37,917 bases of DNA from Deltaproteobacteria bacterium (GTDB lineage: Bacteria; Myxococcota_A; Polyangia; Haliangiales; Haliangiaceae), in NCBI GenBank assembly GCA_021413675.1, contig JAIOQA010000253.1:1-37917 (forward strand), written 5' to 3'. Made by a program: the position numbers and the translations under genes. A model generated the notes under the pieces. It made no database searches and had not been told where the DNA came from. It saw nothing but the letters and a program-made list of their open reading frames with translations. Shown here piece by piece: positions 18,386 through 26,359 of the stretch; position 1 is the stretch's first letter, and every line of letters starts with the position of its first letter.

Positions 18386-19720
18386 TCAGCGCGTGCCTTC
18401 CCAGATCGCCGCGCCGCGCTCGTCGATGTAGCCCCACGCCTGCCGCTGCGTGCGGCGATACACGCCGGCCCAGGCGAACAGGCTCCCGATCGGGCGCAGG
18501 TCATGGTGCGTCGGCGCGAGGAGCACCTTGCCGGCGCGATCGAGCAGGCCCCAGCGCTCGCGTCCGCCGTGCGCGACCGAGAACGGCGCCGCGCCGCGCG
18601 CGAATCCACGGGTCCACGCGAACGTCGGAGCGATCGCCCACGCGCCGTCGCGATCCAGGAAGCCGGCCGCGCCCGGCGCAGTTCGGGCGGGCGCCAGACC
18701 GTCGCTGAACACCAGCGGCGCGTCGAAGATCGCCTCCGCGATCGTCGCGCCGCGCTCGTCGCAGAGCCCGTACCGTCCGTCCTCGCTGAACGCGAATCGC
18801 CCGGGGCCGGCGCTGATCAGGCGCTCGAACCGCGGCGCGATCACGAGCTCGCCGCGCCGATCGATCGCACCCCAGACGACCCGATCGCCCTTCCGGACTG
18901 CGGCCGCCGCGAGCCCGTCCACGAATGGCGCCAGCCTGACGAACCGCGGCTCGATCACCCAGCGGCCCTCGAGATCCACGGCGCCGAACGGTCCGTCGTG
19001 CGCGCCCCACGGCTGGATCTCGCTCGGCGCGGTGCTGGCACCACGATCGCGCAGCGCCACCGCCAGCCCCTCGCTCGGCGTCATGAGGTCGTCGGCATCG
19101 ATCGGGCGCGCGGTGCCATCGCGATCGACCAGCTCTGCGCGGGAGCGCGCCCGCGCCGCGTCCCACCGCCACGACGCCGCGAGGCCATCGGCGCCGAAGC
19201 GCAGCTGCGCCGCCACCCCGGTGCGCCGGAAGCGATTGTGCCCCCTGCCGTCGAGAAAGATGCGGTCGTTGCCGCCGGCCACGTAGTACATGCCGCCGCC
19301 CGCCTCCCCGGCGCCATCGAACTTCGCGATCCGCACCACCGCGCCCTGTCGATCGATCAACCCGCTGCGCGACGCGAACGCCCGCTTCGGATCCTGCGCG
19401 GTGACCGCGAACAGCTCGGGCCCGTCGTCCTTGTGCTGCGTCTTCGGAGCGCTCGCGGCTGCGACGATCCCCGGGCGTGGCTTCGCTGCTGGCTTGCCCG
19501 GCTTCGCCGACACGGGCGCCCTTGCGGGGACGGCAGCCTTCCCCTTCGCCGTGGCCTTCACAGTTGTCTTGGCCTTCACGGTCGCCGTGGCCTTCACGGT
19601 TGCCGTGGCCTTCACGGTTGCCTTGGCGTTCACGGTTGCCGTGGCCTTCACGGTTGCCGCGGCAGGCGGCCTGGCCCCTCGCGTTCCTTTCGCCTTGGTC
19701 GGTCGTGCAGCTGGCTTCAC
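18386..19720 (-). CDS. WG-repeat protein with a cationic low-complexity N-terminus
   Basis: The 444-residue protein starts with GTG at 19720. Residues 1 to about 85 are Lys/Ala/Thr/Val/Pro-rich and built from six ATVKAT-like hexapeptides encoded by an 18-bp tandem repeat, then an AKPGKPAAKPRPG tail. The rest contains several WG (KWG-type) beta repeats of about 40 residues: WGAHDGPFGAVDLEGRWVIEPRF, VWGAIDRRGELVIAPRF, YGLCDERGATIAEAIF, GFLDRDGAWAIAPTF, WGLLDRAGKVLLAP and WGYIDERGAAIW (listed as fragments). Such repeats usually form a beta-propeller-like scaffold. No signal peptide is obvious. The basic tail resembles histone-like nucleic-acid binders, so DNA or polyphosphate contact is possible. 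Confidence 0.85.
   Translation of the reverse strand: MKPAARPTKAKGTRGARPPAAATVKATATVNAKATVKATATVKATATVKAKTTVKATAKGKAAVPARAPVSAKPGKPAAKPRPGIVAAASAPKTQHKDDGPELFAVTAQDPKRAFASRSGLIDRQGAVVRIAKFDGAGEAGGGMYYVAGGNDRIFLDGRGHNRFRRTGVAAQLRFGADGLAASWRWDAARARSRAELVDRDGTARPIDADDLMTPSEGLAVALRDRGASTAPSEIQPWGAHDGPFGAVDLEGRWVIEPRFVRLAPFVDGLAAAAVRKGDRVVWGAIDRRGELVIAPRFERLISAGPGRFAFSEDGRYGLCDERGATIAEAIFDAPLVFSDGLAPARTAPGAAGFLDRDGAWAIAPTFAWTRGFARGAAPFSVAHGGRERWGLLDRAGKVLLAPTHHDLRPIGSLFAWAGVYRRTQRQAWGYIDERGAAIWEGTR
19551..19658. repeat. 18-bp tandem minisatellite, six copies, inside the WG-repeat gene
   Basis: The unit GTGGCCTTCACGGTTGCC (plus strand) repeats six times without gaps at 19551-19658, with scattered substitutions such as TTGGCC and ACAGTTGTC. 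At 18 bp it preserves the reading frame, so changes in copy number would lengthen or shorten the basic N-terminal tail by six residues. This makes it a candidate for strain-level variation by slippage. Confidence 0.88.
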
Positions 19721-19751
19721 GAGGCGACGGTATCGCGTCGCGGCACCGCCG

Positions 19752-20723
19752 TTACCGTCGCCGGCGCCGCATCAGCACCGCGCCTGTCGCCAGCGCCAGC
19801 GCCAGGCCGGCCCCCGACGAGCCCGGCGCCGTGCAGCCGCAGCTCCCCGGCAGCCCGTGACCATCGTCCTCGCCCGCGATCCCCGCGTCCGAGCCCACGC
19901 CGGCATCGGGGACAACGGGCACGACCTCGCAGGTGCCGCCCACGCACGCCGCGCCGGCCTCGCACGTCGCGCCGTTGTCGACGACCCCATCGCAGTCGTT
20001 GTCGACCCCATCGCAGCGCTCGGTCGAGGCGCTCGCCGCGACATCCATGAGTGCCGCCACCAGCGCATCCGCGTCGTCGGCCTGGTAGTAGCAGGGCGGC
20101 TTCGACGGGTCATCGCCCAGCACATCGCACCCCGCGCCGGCGGTCCCACCTTCCAGCGCCATCGAGGCGAGCGTCGACCGGTCCACGCCACCCCCGAACC
20201 CGACGACGAACGTCCTCGTACCTCGACCTCGCAGCGCCCGGACCGCGCTGACCGGGAACAGCCGCAGGTCCGGATCGTAGGGATCGCACCACTGGAACCC
20301 GTCGGTGATCACCACGACGTCATCGGGGGCGACCGGCAGCTGCGCCGGGTCCGCCGCGACCATCAGCGTCTCGCCGAGCGGCGTGTACGCGCCGTACTCG
20401 GGCGGTGGCGCCTTCATCACGGCGCCGATCGCGTTCCGCTGCCCCACCGCGGGCGCGACGTCGAGCCGCCCCGGCCCACACGCCGCGGGCTGCGGGAACG
20501 TCATGAGCCCGAACGCGATCGAGCCCTCGTACGCACCGATCATGTCCGTCACCGCGTCCCGCGCGGCGCTCCACTTCGTCCCGTCTCCCAGCGCGCCATT
20601 CATCGAGCTCGATCGATCGAGCACGACCAGCAGCCTTGGCGGCGTGCACGTCGCCTCCGGCGCCGCCCGCGCCGCACCGCCACTCACTCCAACGATCAAC
20701 GACACCATCAACGCAGTTCGCAT
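19752..20723 (-). CDS. VWA-domain secreted protein with a MopE-like motif and MYXO-CTERM tail
   Basis: The ATG at 20723 gives a signal peptide (MRTALMVSLIVGVSGGAARA) and a 323-residue protein. The VWA domain (about 30-215) has the MIDAS start LLVVLDRSSSM (DxSxS) and a later VVVITDG. It therefore probably binds a divalent metal and mediates adhesion or assembly. Next comes CDGVDNDCDGVVDNGATC, the MopE-type putative metal-binding motif, with a Cys-rich patch. The C-terminus is Cys-Gly-Cys, a 17-residue hydrophobic helix and five arginines, the MYXO-CTERM pattern for surface sorting in myxobacteria. The protein is therefore predicted to be displayed on the cell surface. The repeat array lies upstream of its start. 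Confidence 0.93.
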   Translation of the reverse strand: MRTALMVSLIVGVSGGAARAAPEATCTPPRLLVVLDRSSSMNGALGDGTKWSAARDAVTDMIGAYEGSIAFGLMTFPQPAACGPGRLDVAPAVGQRNAIGAVMKAPPPEYGAYTPLGETLMVAADPAQLPVAPDDVVVITDGFQWCDPYDPDLRLFPVSAVRALRGRGTRTFVVGFGGGVDRSTLASMALEGGTAGAGCDVLGDDPSKPPCYYQADDADALVAALMDVAASASTERCDGVDNDCDGVVDNGATCEAGAACVGGTCEVVPVVPDAGVGSDAGIAGEDDGHGLPGSCGCTAPGSSGAGLALALATGAVLMRRRRR

Positions 20724-20861
20724 GCGCCGACCCACAGCAACCCGCGCGCCACACCCCCCGCTCCACGATCTCGCGCCCTTCCGCTGCTCCTTCCGTCCGC
20801 CCTCCGTCCATTCGTCCGCCGCCCGGACAACCCGCCCGCCCGCCGGACACCAACCGCAAAC

Positions 20862-21162
20862 GGGGTTGATGAATCCGGACGGCACCGGAGGCCCTCACGC
20901 ATGTCCGGGGTTGATGAATCCGGACCGCGGGGCCCTCACGCACGACCGGGGTTGATGAATCCGGACCGCGGGGCCCTCACGCATGTCCGGGGTTGATGAA
21001 TCCGGACAGCCGGTGCTCTCACGCAAGGCCGGGGTTGATGAATCCGGACAGCCGGAGCTCTCACGCATGTCCGGGGTTGATGGGTGCTCTCACGCATGTC
21101 CGGGGTTGATGAATCCGGACAGCTGGTGCTCTCACGCATGTCCGGGGTTGATGAATCCGGAC
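20862..21162. repeat. tandem array of eight 42-bp units with an internal hairpin
   Basis: The 19-bp core GGGGTTGATGAATCCGGAC starts at 20862, 20907, 20948, 20989, 21031, 21073 (truncated), 21102 and 21144. Spacings are 45, 41, 41, 42, 42, 29 and 42. The segment between cores is also conserved (ending CTCACGCATGTCC), so the whole 42 bp is the repeat. In most units TGTCCGG before the core start and CCGGACA at its end form a 7-bp stem around an 11-nt loop. Two subtypes exist, one with CCGCGGGGCC and one with CAGCCGGTGC between cores. Copy six lacks 13 bp. The array lies upstream of the VWA gene. Confidence 0.92.
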
Positions 21163-21182
21163 CGCCGCCATGTCCTTGGCCG

Positions 21183-21199
21183 TGTCCGGCGGCCGGACA
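21183..21199. promoter_or_regulatory. perfect palindrome sharing the array's TGTCCGG half-site
   Basis: TGTCCGGCGGCCGGACA is an inverted repeat of two 8-bp arms around a single G. Its arms extend the same TGTCCGG/CCGGACA halves that form the stem of every array unit, but with almost no loop. It sits 21 bp past the last core of the array. A shared DNA-binding protein or a common origin of the sites is possible. Confidence 0.5.
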
Positions 21200-21407
21200 G
21201 TCACCGTGGCCCGCGAGGTGCGCCAGGGCCGGGTGCCGCGCGCGACGGTGGTCGTGCCCGCGGACGTAAGTTCCACCAGCGATCACTCAGGCGCCGGTGG
21301 GTGGGGGATACCACTGACGCCCCATCGAGCCCGGGAGGCATGCGATCCGGACGCGGGCACGAGCCACCTCGCGCGCGGCAGGCCCCGGCCCGCCACCGCG
21401 TCCTCTC

Positions 21408-21446
21408 TCGCCACCCCGCCTCGCCACCCCGCCTCGCCACCCCGCC
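21408..21446. repeat. 13-bp perfect tandem triplicate
   Basis: TCGCCACCCCGCC occurs three times head-to-tail at 21408-21420, 21421-21433 and 21434-21446, shortly beyond the stop of the membrane-protein gene that ends at 21474. Thirteen is not a multiple of three and the region is non-coding. A slippage origin is likely. Confidence 0.8.
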
Positions 21447-21473
21447 ACGCCGCGCCGCACCACCCCGCCGCGC

Positions 21474-22091
21474 TCAGATCATCCCGACGATCGCCGCCAC
21501 CGCCGCTGGCGCCGCCACCACGACCACCGCCACCGCCACCGCCACCACGATCGACACCCGCCCCCACCGATCGATCATCGCCTTCGCCATCGCGTCCACG
21601 CGCGCCGGCATCGCCTCGCCGACCACGCCGCCGGCCTCCCCCGCCAGCCGCGCGAGCATCGGATACGCGACCCGCTTGACCCGCTGCGCCACCGGCGACT
21701 TGCTCCGCAGGTCGCCGTCGTCCCGCTGCATCGCCGCGATCTCCGCCGCGGTGTCATGCGCGTCCGCCACGCGCTCGACCATCGCCGCCAGCAAGCCGCT
21801 CTCGCGCAACAGCGCGTGCGCCGCGCGCCGCGCCCCGAGCACGCCGCCGACGTACAGCCCGACGACCGCCGCGACGCCGCCGAACACCGGCATCAACAGC
21901 CACGCCGCCAGCGCCCAGCCGCCATTCCCGTACCAGCCCAGCGCCATCTGCACCGCGAACGCGCTCACGCCGGCCACGCCGCCGATCGCGCCGCCGCGCA
22001 CCACCAGCCGCGCGACGCCGTGCGCCGCCTCCATCAGCGCATCGCGGTCGAGCGCGATCGATCGTCCCTCCGACTGCATTCCCTCCATCAT
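21474..22091 (-). CDS. integral membrane protein of unknown function, 205 aa
   Basis: The last gene of the polyamine-type operon starts with ATG at 22091, overlapping the upstream stop as ATGA. The ATG at 22079, preceded by GGAGGG, is an alternative. Two N-terminal helices (GAIGGVAGVSAFAVQMAL, WLLMPVFGGVAAVVGLYVGGVLG) are followed by a soluble charged middle with AHALLRESGLLAAMVERV and an Asp/Arg-rich stretch. A strongly hydrophobic C-terminal helix (VSIVVAVAVAVVVVAAPAAVAAIVGMI, in parts) ends the protein. No domain was recognised. The position suggests a structural partner of the 351-aa membrane protein next to it. Confidence 0.82.
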   Translation of the reverse strand: MMEGMQSEGRSIALDRDALMEAAHGVARLVVRGGAIGGVAGVSAFAVQMALGWYGNGGWALAAWLLMPVFGGVAAVVGLYVGGVLGARRAAHALLRESGLLAAMVERVADAHDTAAEIAAMQRDDGDLRSKSPVAQRVKRVAYPMLARLAGEAGGVVGEAMPARVDAMAKAMIDRWGRVSIVVAVAVAVVVVAAPAAVAAIVGMI

Positions 22092-23143
22092 CCTCCGAGC
22101 GCGGCACCAAGCCGCGGGTTGTACGCGCGCCGCCACAGGAACCCGTCCAGCACGTAGTGCGTGAGCTGCGGCACCGCGAGCAGCGGCACCAGCACCACGT
22201 GCCAGCCCTGCCAGTCGCCGCCCGCGCCGAACAGCCACGCGCGGTCGTGCCAGACCGCGCGGTCCCAGATCAGCTCCTCGACGAACGCGATCGCCCACAG
22301 CGTCGCGAGGAACACGAGCACGCCGTGCGCCAGCCACCGCGCACCGACCCCGCCGCGGCTCTGCACATCCGTCGCCGCCAGCCCGCGGCCGTACATCCAG
22401 ATCAGCGCCAGGTACGGCACGCCGTGGATCAGCACGTTGGTGATCGTGAACGCGAAGTCGCTGTCGAGCGCGACGATCCCGACGTACCAGCACGCCGCCG
22501 TCGTCGCCATCACCAGGTGCTTGCCCCAGTTCACCGGCCCCCGGCGCCGCACCGCCCGCGCGACATACACGACCGCGAGCGCGACATAGATCCACCCGGC
22601 CACCGCCGCGCACACCGCCGGCACGCCCGGCGCGAAGTCGCCCGGCACGAACCACCAGAACCGCCGCGGCAGCCGCGCATGCCACGCGATCAGCGGGTAC
22701 AGCGTGGTCGCGTAGATGAGCGCGCCGTCGAGCCAGCGGCCCAGCCGGTCGCGCTCGCCGCAGCGCGCGCGGTACAGCATCACCCAGCCGAACTGCTGCC
22801 GCACGAAGTGAAAGACCGCGAGGTACGCGAGCGCGCGCCAGAACACCAGCGGCCCCGCGGCGTACAGCGTCACCCCGATCATCCACCCGGCGACCGGCAC
22901 GATCGCGAACACGATCCGCCGCCGCGCCAGCTCGACGGGATCGAGGTACGTCACCGCGATCGTCGACCAGACGTGCGCGACATCGACGAACAGCACCGCG
23001 ACGATCCAGCCCCACTCGGGCGTCTCGCCCTCCGATACCCCGAGCAACGGCGCCATCGCCACCAGCAAGAGCGCGAGCAGCGCCGGCCCGACGAACACCG
23101 CCAGATCGAGCGGCGCGCCGAACAACCACCGGCCGGCCTTCAC
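22088..23143 (-). CDS. multi-pass membrane protein of unknown function, 351 aa
   Basis: The GTG at 23143 overlaps the oxidase stop (GTGA). About eight or nine hydrophobic helices can be drawn. Conserved-looking His/aromatic motifs lie in or near the membrane: DVAHVWST, FHFVRQQFGW, the HARLPRRFWWF loop, LIHGVPYLALIW and HYVLDGFLWRR. Several histidines within helices are reminiscent of membrane di-metal or haem enzymes, but I could not match a family and do not assign a function. The position after a twin-arginine flavin oxidase suggests it may receive electrons or substrate from that protein, or anchor it. The operon context is polyamine metabolism. Confidence 0.86.
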   Translation of the reverse strand: MKAGRWLFGAPLDLAVFVGPALLALLLVAMAPLLGVSEGETPEWGWIVAVLFVDVAHVWSTIAVTYLDPVELARRRIVFAIVPVAGWMIGVTLYAAGPLVFWRALAYLAVFHFVRQQFGWVMLYRARCGERDRLGRWLDGALIYATTLYPLIAWHARLPRRFWWFVPGDFAPGVPAVCAAVAGWIYVALAVVYVARAVRRRGPVNWGKHLVMATTAACWYVGIVALDSDFAFTITNVLIHGVPYLALIWMYGRGLAATDVQSRGGVGARWLAHGVLVFLATLWAIAFVEELIWDRAVWHDRAWLFGAGGDWQGWHVVLVPLLAVPQLTHYVLDGFLWRRAYNPRLGAALGG

Positions 23144-24720
23144 GACGCCAGGATCTCGCGCGCCGCCCGCACGCCGTGATCGAGCGCCTCCTCGAACAGC
23201 GCCATGCCCGACAGATCGGTGTGCGCGAAGTGGATCGCGCCGATCGGCGCCGCCGCCGACATGCGCGTCAGATCGAACATCGCGCCGACCCGCGGCCGCA
23301 CCATGCCGTGGCCCCAGAACGCCACGTCGACGCGCGTCACCAGGTCCGGCAGGTCGCGATGCACGCGCGCGAGATCCGCCACGACCGTCGCCGCCCACTC
23401 GCCGTGCCCGGCGCCCGCGAGCCGCTTGCGCACGACCGCGCCGTCCTCGGGGAACGGGTAGTACCAGGTCCACACCGTCGGGCCGACGTCGCGGCCGCGC
23501 TGGTGCGTCGCGCTCACGTACCCGAGGCTCGGGCTGTCGCGGATGACGTTGTCCCACGCCGGCGGCGCGTCGCCCGGCCGCTCGCGGGGGCGATCGCGCA
23601 GGTGCACGTTGGCCACCGCCCATGCACCGCAATCGGGCAACACCCCGCCCGCCTCGCGCCGCGTCGCCACGATGTGCCGCGCCACATGTCGCGGCACCGC
23701 GACCACCGCATGCTCGGCGCGGATCCCGACCGGCCCGTCGTCGGCGAGCGCGATCACCTCCACACCACCCGCCACCGCGCGCACGTCGACCACCGCGAGC
23801 TTGGTCTCGATCGGCCCGACCTTGCTCGCGAGGTGCGCGATGAGGTGCGCGTTGCCGTCGGGCCAGGTGACCACCGCGCGGCTCGAGCCCGGCGCCCGTC
23901 GCCGCGCCGCGAAGTAGTAGATGCCGGCCCACGCGCTGGTGTCGGCCGCGAGCAGATCGTAGTCGTCGCGGCAGGCGTAGTCGGTCATCCAGCGCAGGCG
24001 CTCCGAGGTCAGCCCCTGGCGATCGAGCCACGCGCCGAACGACTCGCGATCGAGCGCGGTCGCGGTCGGATCCGTCGAGCACGCGCTGACCGGCACGGTG
24101 AACGCCGGCCGCCCGGCCGCGTCCCGCCACGTCGCCCACTGATCGATCGCGGCATCGAAGCGAGCGAGCTGCGCGAGGTCCTCGGCGCTCGCGCCCGCGC
24201 TCAGGTACAGGCCATCGGCCCAGCGCCCGCGGTACCAGATCCGCTCGTCGGGATCGCGGCAGCGCAGCGCCTCGTCGATGATCGGATCGCCGTGCGCGTC
24301 GTGGCCCTCGATCGCGCCCTGCTCCTCGAACAGCGCGACCATCGCGGCCTCGTCGGCGCGCGGCGCGACCACGTAGTGCGCGCCCCAGGGATACGGCGTG
24401 ACGCTCGAGGCGCCACCGCGCGCGGTCCCGCCGACCACGTCGTCGAGCTCGACCACGGTCACGTCGGTCCGGCCGTTGCGCCGCAGCCACCACGCCGCGG
24501 ACAGCCCGGCCACGCCGCCGCCGATGACGATCACGCCGGTGCGCCGCCAGCGCCCGTCGGGTACCGCCGGGATCGCGCGCAGATCACGCATTGCATGCCC
24601 GCGGCCCATCCCGGTCTCGACGAGCGATCCCTCGATCGTCCGCGCCCCACCACCGCCACACGCCGCCGCCAGCGGTGCGCCCAGCAGCATCGCGACGAAC
24701 TCGCGGCGGCTCGGCCCCAT
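23140..24720 (-). CDS. twin-arginine lipoprotein flavin amine oxidase-like protein
   Basis: The 526-residue protein starts with ATG at 24720 (GPSRREF), a twin-arginine signal followed by a hydrophobic run and lipobox AAAC, so it should be exported folded and lipid-anchored. Residues 60-75 hold the FAD-binding GVIVIGGGVAGLSAAWWL with acidic strand end VVELDD and the GGTARGG loop. This is the NAD(P)-binding/FAD amine-oxidase-type fold. The C-terminus has FWGHGMVRPRVGAMF and HFAHTDLSG, consistent with the usual FAD contact near the end of such oxidases. Only 8 bp separate it from the upstream spermidine synthase gene. A polyamine or its product is the likely substrate, by context only. Confidence 0.88.
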   Translation of the reverse strand: MGPSRREFVAMLLGAPLAAACGGGGARTIEGSLVETGMGRGHAMRDLRAIPAVPDGRWRRTGVIVIGGGVAGLSAAWWLRRNGRTDVTVVELDDVVGGTARGGASSVTPYPWGAHYVVAPRADEAAMVALFEEQGAIEGHDAHGDPIIDEALRCRDPDERIWYRGRWADGLYLSAGASAEDLAQLARFDAAIDQWATWRDAAGRPAFTVPVSACSTDPTATALDRESFGAWLDRQGLTSERLRWMTDYACRDDYDLLAADTSAWAGIYYFAARRRAPGSSRAVVTWPDGNAHLIAHLASKVGPIETKLAVVDVRAVAGGVEVIALADDGPVGIRAEHAVVAVPRHVARHIVATRREAGGVLPDCGAWAVANVHLRDRPRERPGDAPPAWDNVIRDSPSLGYVSATHQRGRDVGPTVWTWYYPFPEDGAVVRKRLAGAGHGEWAATVVADLARVHRDLPDLVTRVDVAFWGHGMVRPRVGAMFDLTRMSAAAPIGAIHFAHTDLSGMALFEEALDHGVRAAREILAS

Positions 24721-24728
24721 CGGCCCGC

Positions 24729-26312
24729 CTACTGCCACTTCCGCCACTCCGATTCGTAGTAGCGAACCAGCATCTGGTTGTCGAGCTGGTTGATCTCGAC
24801 CGGCACCGGCTTCTCGTCGGCCGAGAACTTGAACATCGCGCCGAGCGCGTCGTCGTCGAGGAACCGCAACGCGACCGCGGGCGCGTGGGCCGGCGGTTCG
24901 AACGCCTCGGCACGCGCCAGGCCAAACCCCCACACGCCGAACGACGGCACCGCGAGCTGGTACGGGTGCACGACGAACCCGGCGGCGCGCATCGTCTCCA
25001 TCACGCACCAGAACGAGCGCCGCGCGAACAGCGGCGAGGTCGCCTGCACCGAGACCGCCCCGCCGGGCGCCAGCTTCGACTTGAGCAGCCGGTAGAACCG
25101 CTTGGTGTAGAGCTTGCCGAGGGCGAAGTTGTTGGGATCGGGGAAATCCACGATCGCGACGTCCCAGTTCGCGGGCGCGCTCTCGAGCCAGACCATCGCG
25201 TCGTCGTTCACCACCGTCACGCGCGGATCGCTGAACGACTGCCGGTTGAGCTGCGCCAGCGGCGGGAACGCCGTCGACAGCGTCGTCATGCCCGGATCGA
25301 GATCGACCAGCGTGACCGCCTCGACGCTCGGGTGCTTGAGCAGCTCGCGCAGCGCGAGGCCATCGCCGCCGCCGAGCACCAGCACGCGCTTCGGCGGATG
25401 ATCGCCCGCGACCATCGCCGGGTGTACGAGCGCCTCGTGGTAGCGGTACTCGTCGCCCGAGGCGAACTGGAGGTTGCCGTTCAGGAACAGGTTGAAGCCC
25501 GACGGCCCGCGCGTGACCACGATGCGCTGGTACGCGGTGGTCTTGGCGTAGACCACCGTGTCCGCGTACATGCGGTCCTCGGCCCAGGTCGACATGTGAT
25601 CGGCCTGGATGAGGCCGCCGACGAGGATCGCGATCACGATCAACGCGCGCACGCGCAGGCCGGTGACCCGCTTGCCGAGGTGCGGCGCGAGCAGCCACGT
25701 GCCCCACAGGCCGATCGCGGCGTTGCCGAGCCCGACCACGAGCGAGGTCCGCACCAGCCCGAGCTCGGGCACGAGCAGCATCGGGAACAGGAGCGCGGCG
25801 ACCAGCGCGCCGGCGTAGTCGAACGTGAGCACGCGCGAGACCAGGTCCTTGAACTCGACCTGACCCTGCAACAGCCGCATGAGCAGCGGCAGCTCGAGCC
25901 CGACGAGGATGCCGATCACCGTCACGAAGCCGAGGAGGAGCAGCTGGAAGTGCGCGATCTCGGCGAAGCCCACGAACAGGATCGGCGCCGACACGCCGCC
26001 GACCAGCGCGACCGCGAGCTCGACTTCGATGAACCGCCGCGCGAGGTGCTTGTCGACCCGGCGCGACAGCCACGCGCCGACGCCCATCGCCGACAGGTAC
26101 AGGCCGATCACCAGCGAGAACTGCGTGACCGAGTCGCCGAGCAGGTAGCTGCCCAGCGTGCCGGCGAGGAGCTCGTAGACCAGGCCGCAGGTCGCGACCA
26201 CGAAGACGTTGATGTAGAGCAGCGGCGCGGGCAGGGGGCGGGCCGCCGGCGCGGGCCCGTCCGGTGGATCGGCGGCGCCGGGCGCGGCGGCGTCGGGCGC
26301 AGCGGCGCCCAC
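24729..26312 (-). CDS. spermidine synthase fused to an N-terminal multi-pass membrane domain
   Basis: GTG at 26312 follows AGGAGGAG by 8 bases, fixing the start. The frame stays open to 26663 but overlaps the DUF350 gene there. After a Pro/Ala-rich leader come about seven membrane helices (about 35-255). The C-terminal half is a spermidine synthase fold. It has the nucleoside-binding loop GGGDG at 314-318, DLDPG after the next strand, DDAMVWL and the active-site pair Asp389/Asp392 in VDFPDP. A FYRLL..L.PGG..SVQATSP segment is typical of the family. It should transfer aminopropyl groups from decarboxylated SAM, provided by the SpeD of the same operon, to an amine at the membrane. Total length 527 aa. 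Confidence 0.93.
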   Translation of the reverse strand: MGAAAPDAAAPGAADPPDGPAPAARPLPAPLLYINVFVVATCGLVYELLAGTLGSYLLGDSVTQFSLVIGLYLSAMGVGAWLSRRVDKHLARRFIEVELAVALVGGVSAPILFVGFAEIAHFQLLLLGFVTVIGILVGLELPLLMRLLQGQVEFKDLVSRVLTFDYAGALVAALLFPMLLVPELGLVRTSLVVGLGNAAIGLWGTWLLAPHLGKRVTGLRVRALIVIAILVGGLIQADHMSTWAEDRMYADTVVYAKTTAYQRIVVTRGPSGFNLFLNGNLQFASGDEYRYHEALVHPAMVAGDHPPKRVLVLGGGDGLALRELLKHPSVEAVTLVDLDPGMTTLSTAFPPLAQLNRQSFSDPRVTVVNDDAMVWLESAPANWDVAIVDFPDPNNFALGKLYTKRFYRLLKSKLAPGGAVSVQATSPLFARRSFWCVMETMRAAGFVVHPYQLAVPSFGVWGFGLARAEAFEPPAHAPAVALRFLDDDALGAMFKFSADEKPVPVEINQLDNQMLVRYYESEWRKWQ

Positions 26313-26359
26313 GTCGGGATCTCCTCCTGACCCCGAGGGATTCGACGAGGACAAGATTC

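Larger units (their letters stand above)
20724..21473. other. 750-bp intergenic region without a supported gene
   Basis: This stretch separates the start of the VWA gene (20723) from the stop of the membrane protein gene (21474), both on the minus strand. It contains CCGGACA half-sites near 20823 and 20842, the 42-bp repeat array (20862-21162), the palindrome at 21183-21199 and a 13-bp triplicate at 21408-21446. Frames crossing it are open only because the repeat length is a multiple of three. They lack a consistent codon pattern, so no gene is called. Promoter elements for the VWA gene should lie at its left end, but none was clear enough to mark. Confidence 0.7.

Noticed and set aside
20862..21162. 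CRISPR-like regular repeats
   Set aside because: The segments between the 19-bp cores are themselves conserved, so there are no unique spacers, and no cas gene is near. It is a 42-bp tandem repeat.
20983..22164. Open frame on the plus strand running through the repeat array
   Set aside because: It is open only because 42 is a multiple of 3. The rest runs antisense to the membrane protein gene, and it has no sensible domain or start signal.
23140..26073. Very long minus-strand frame extending the oxidase upstream
   Set aside because: The part beyond 24720 is an Arg/Ala-rich antisense-like shadow of the spermidine synthase gene. A twin-arginine lipoprotein signal begins at the ATG at 24720.
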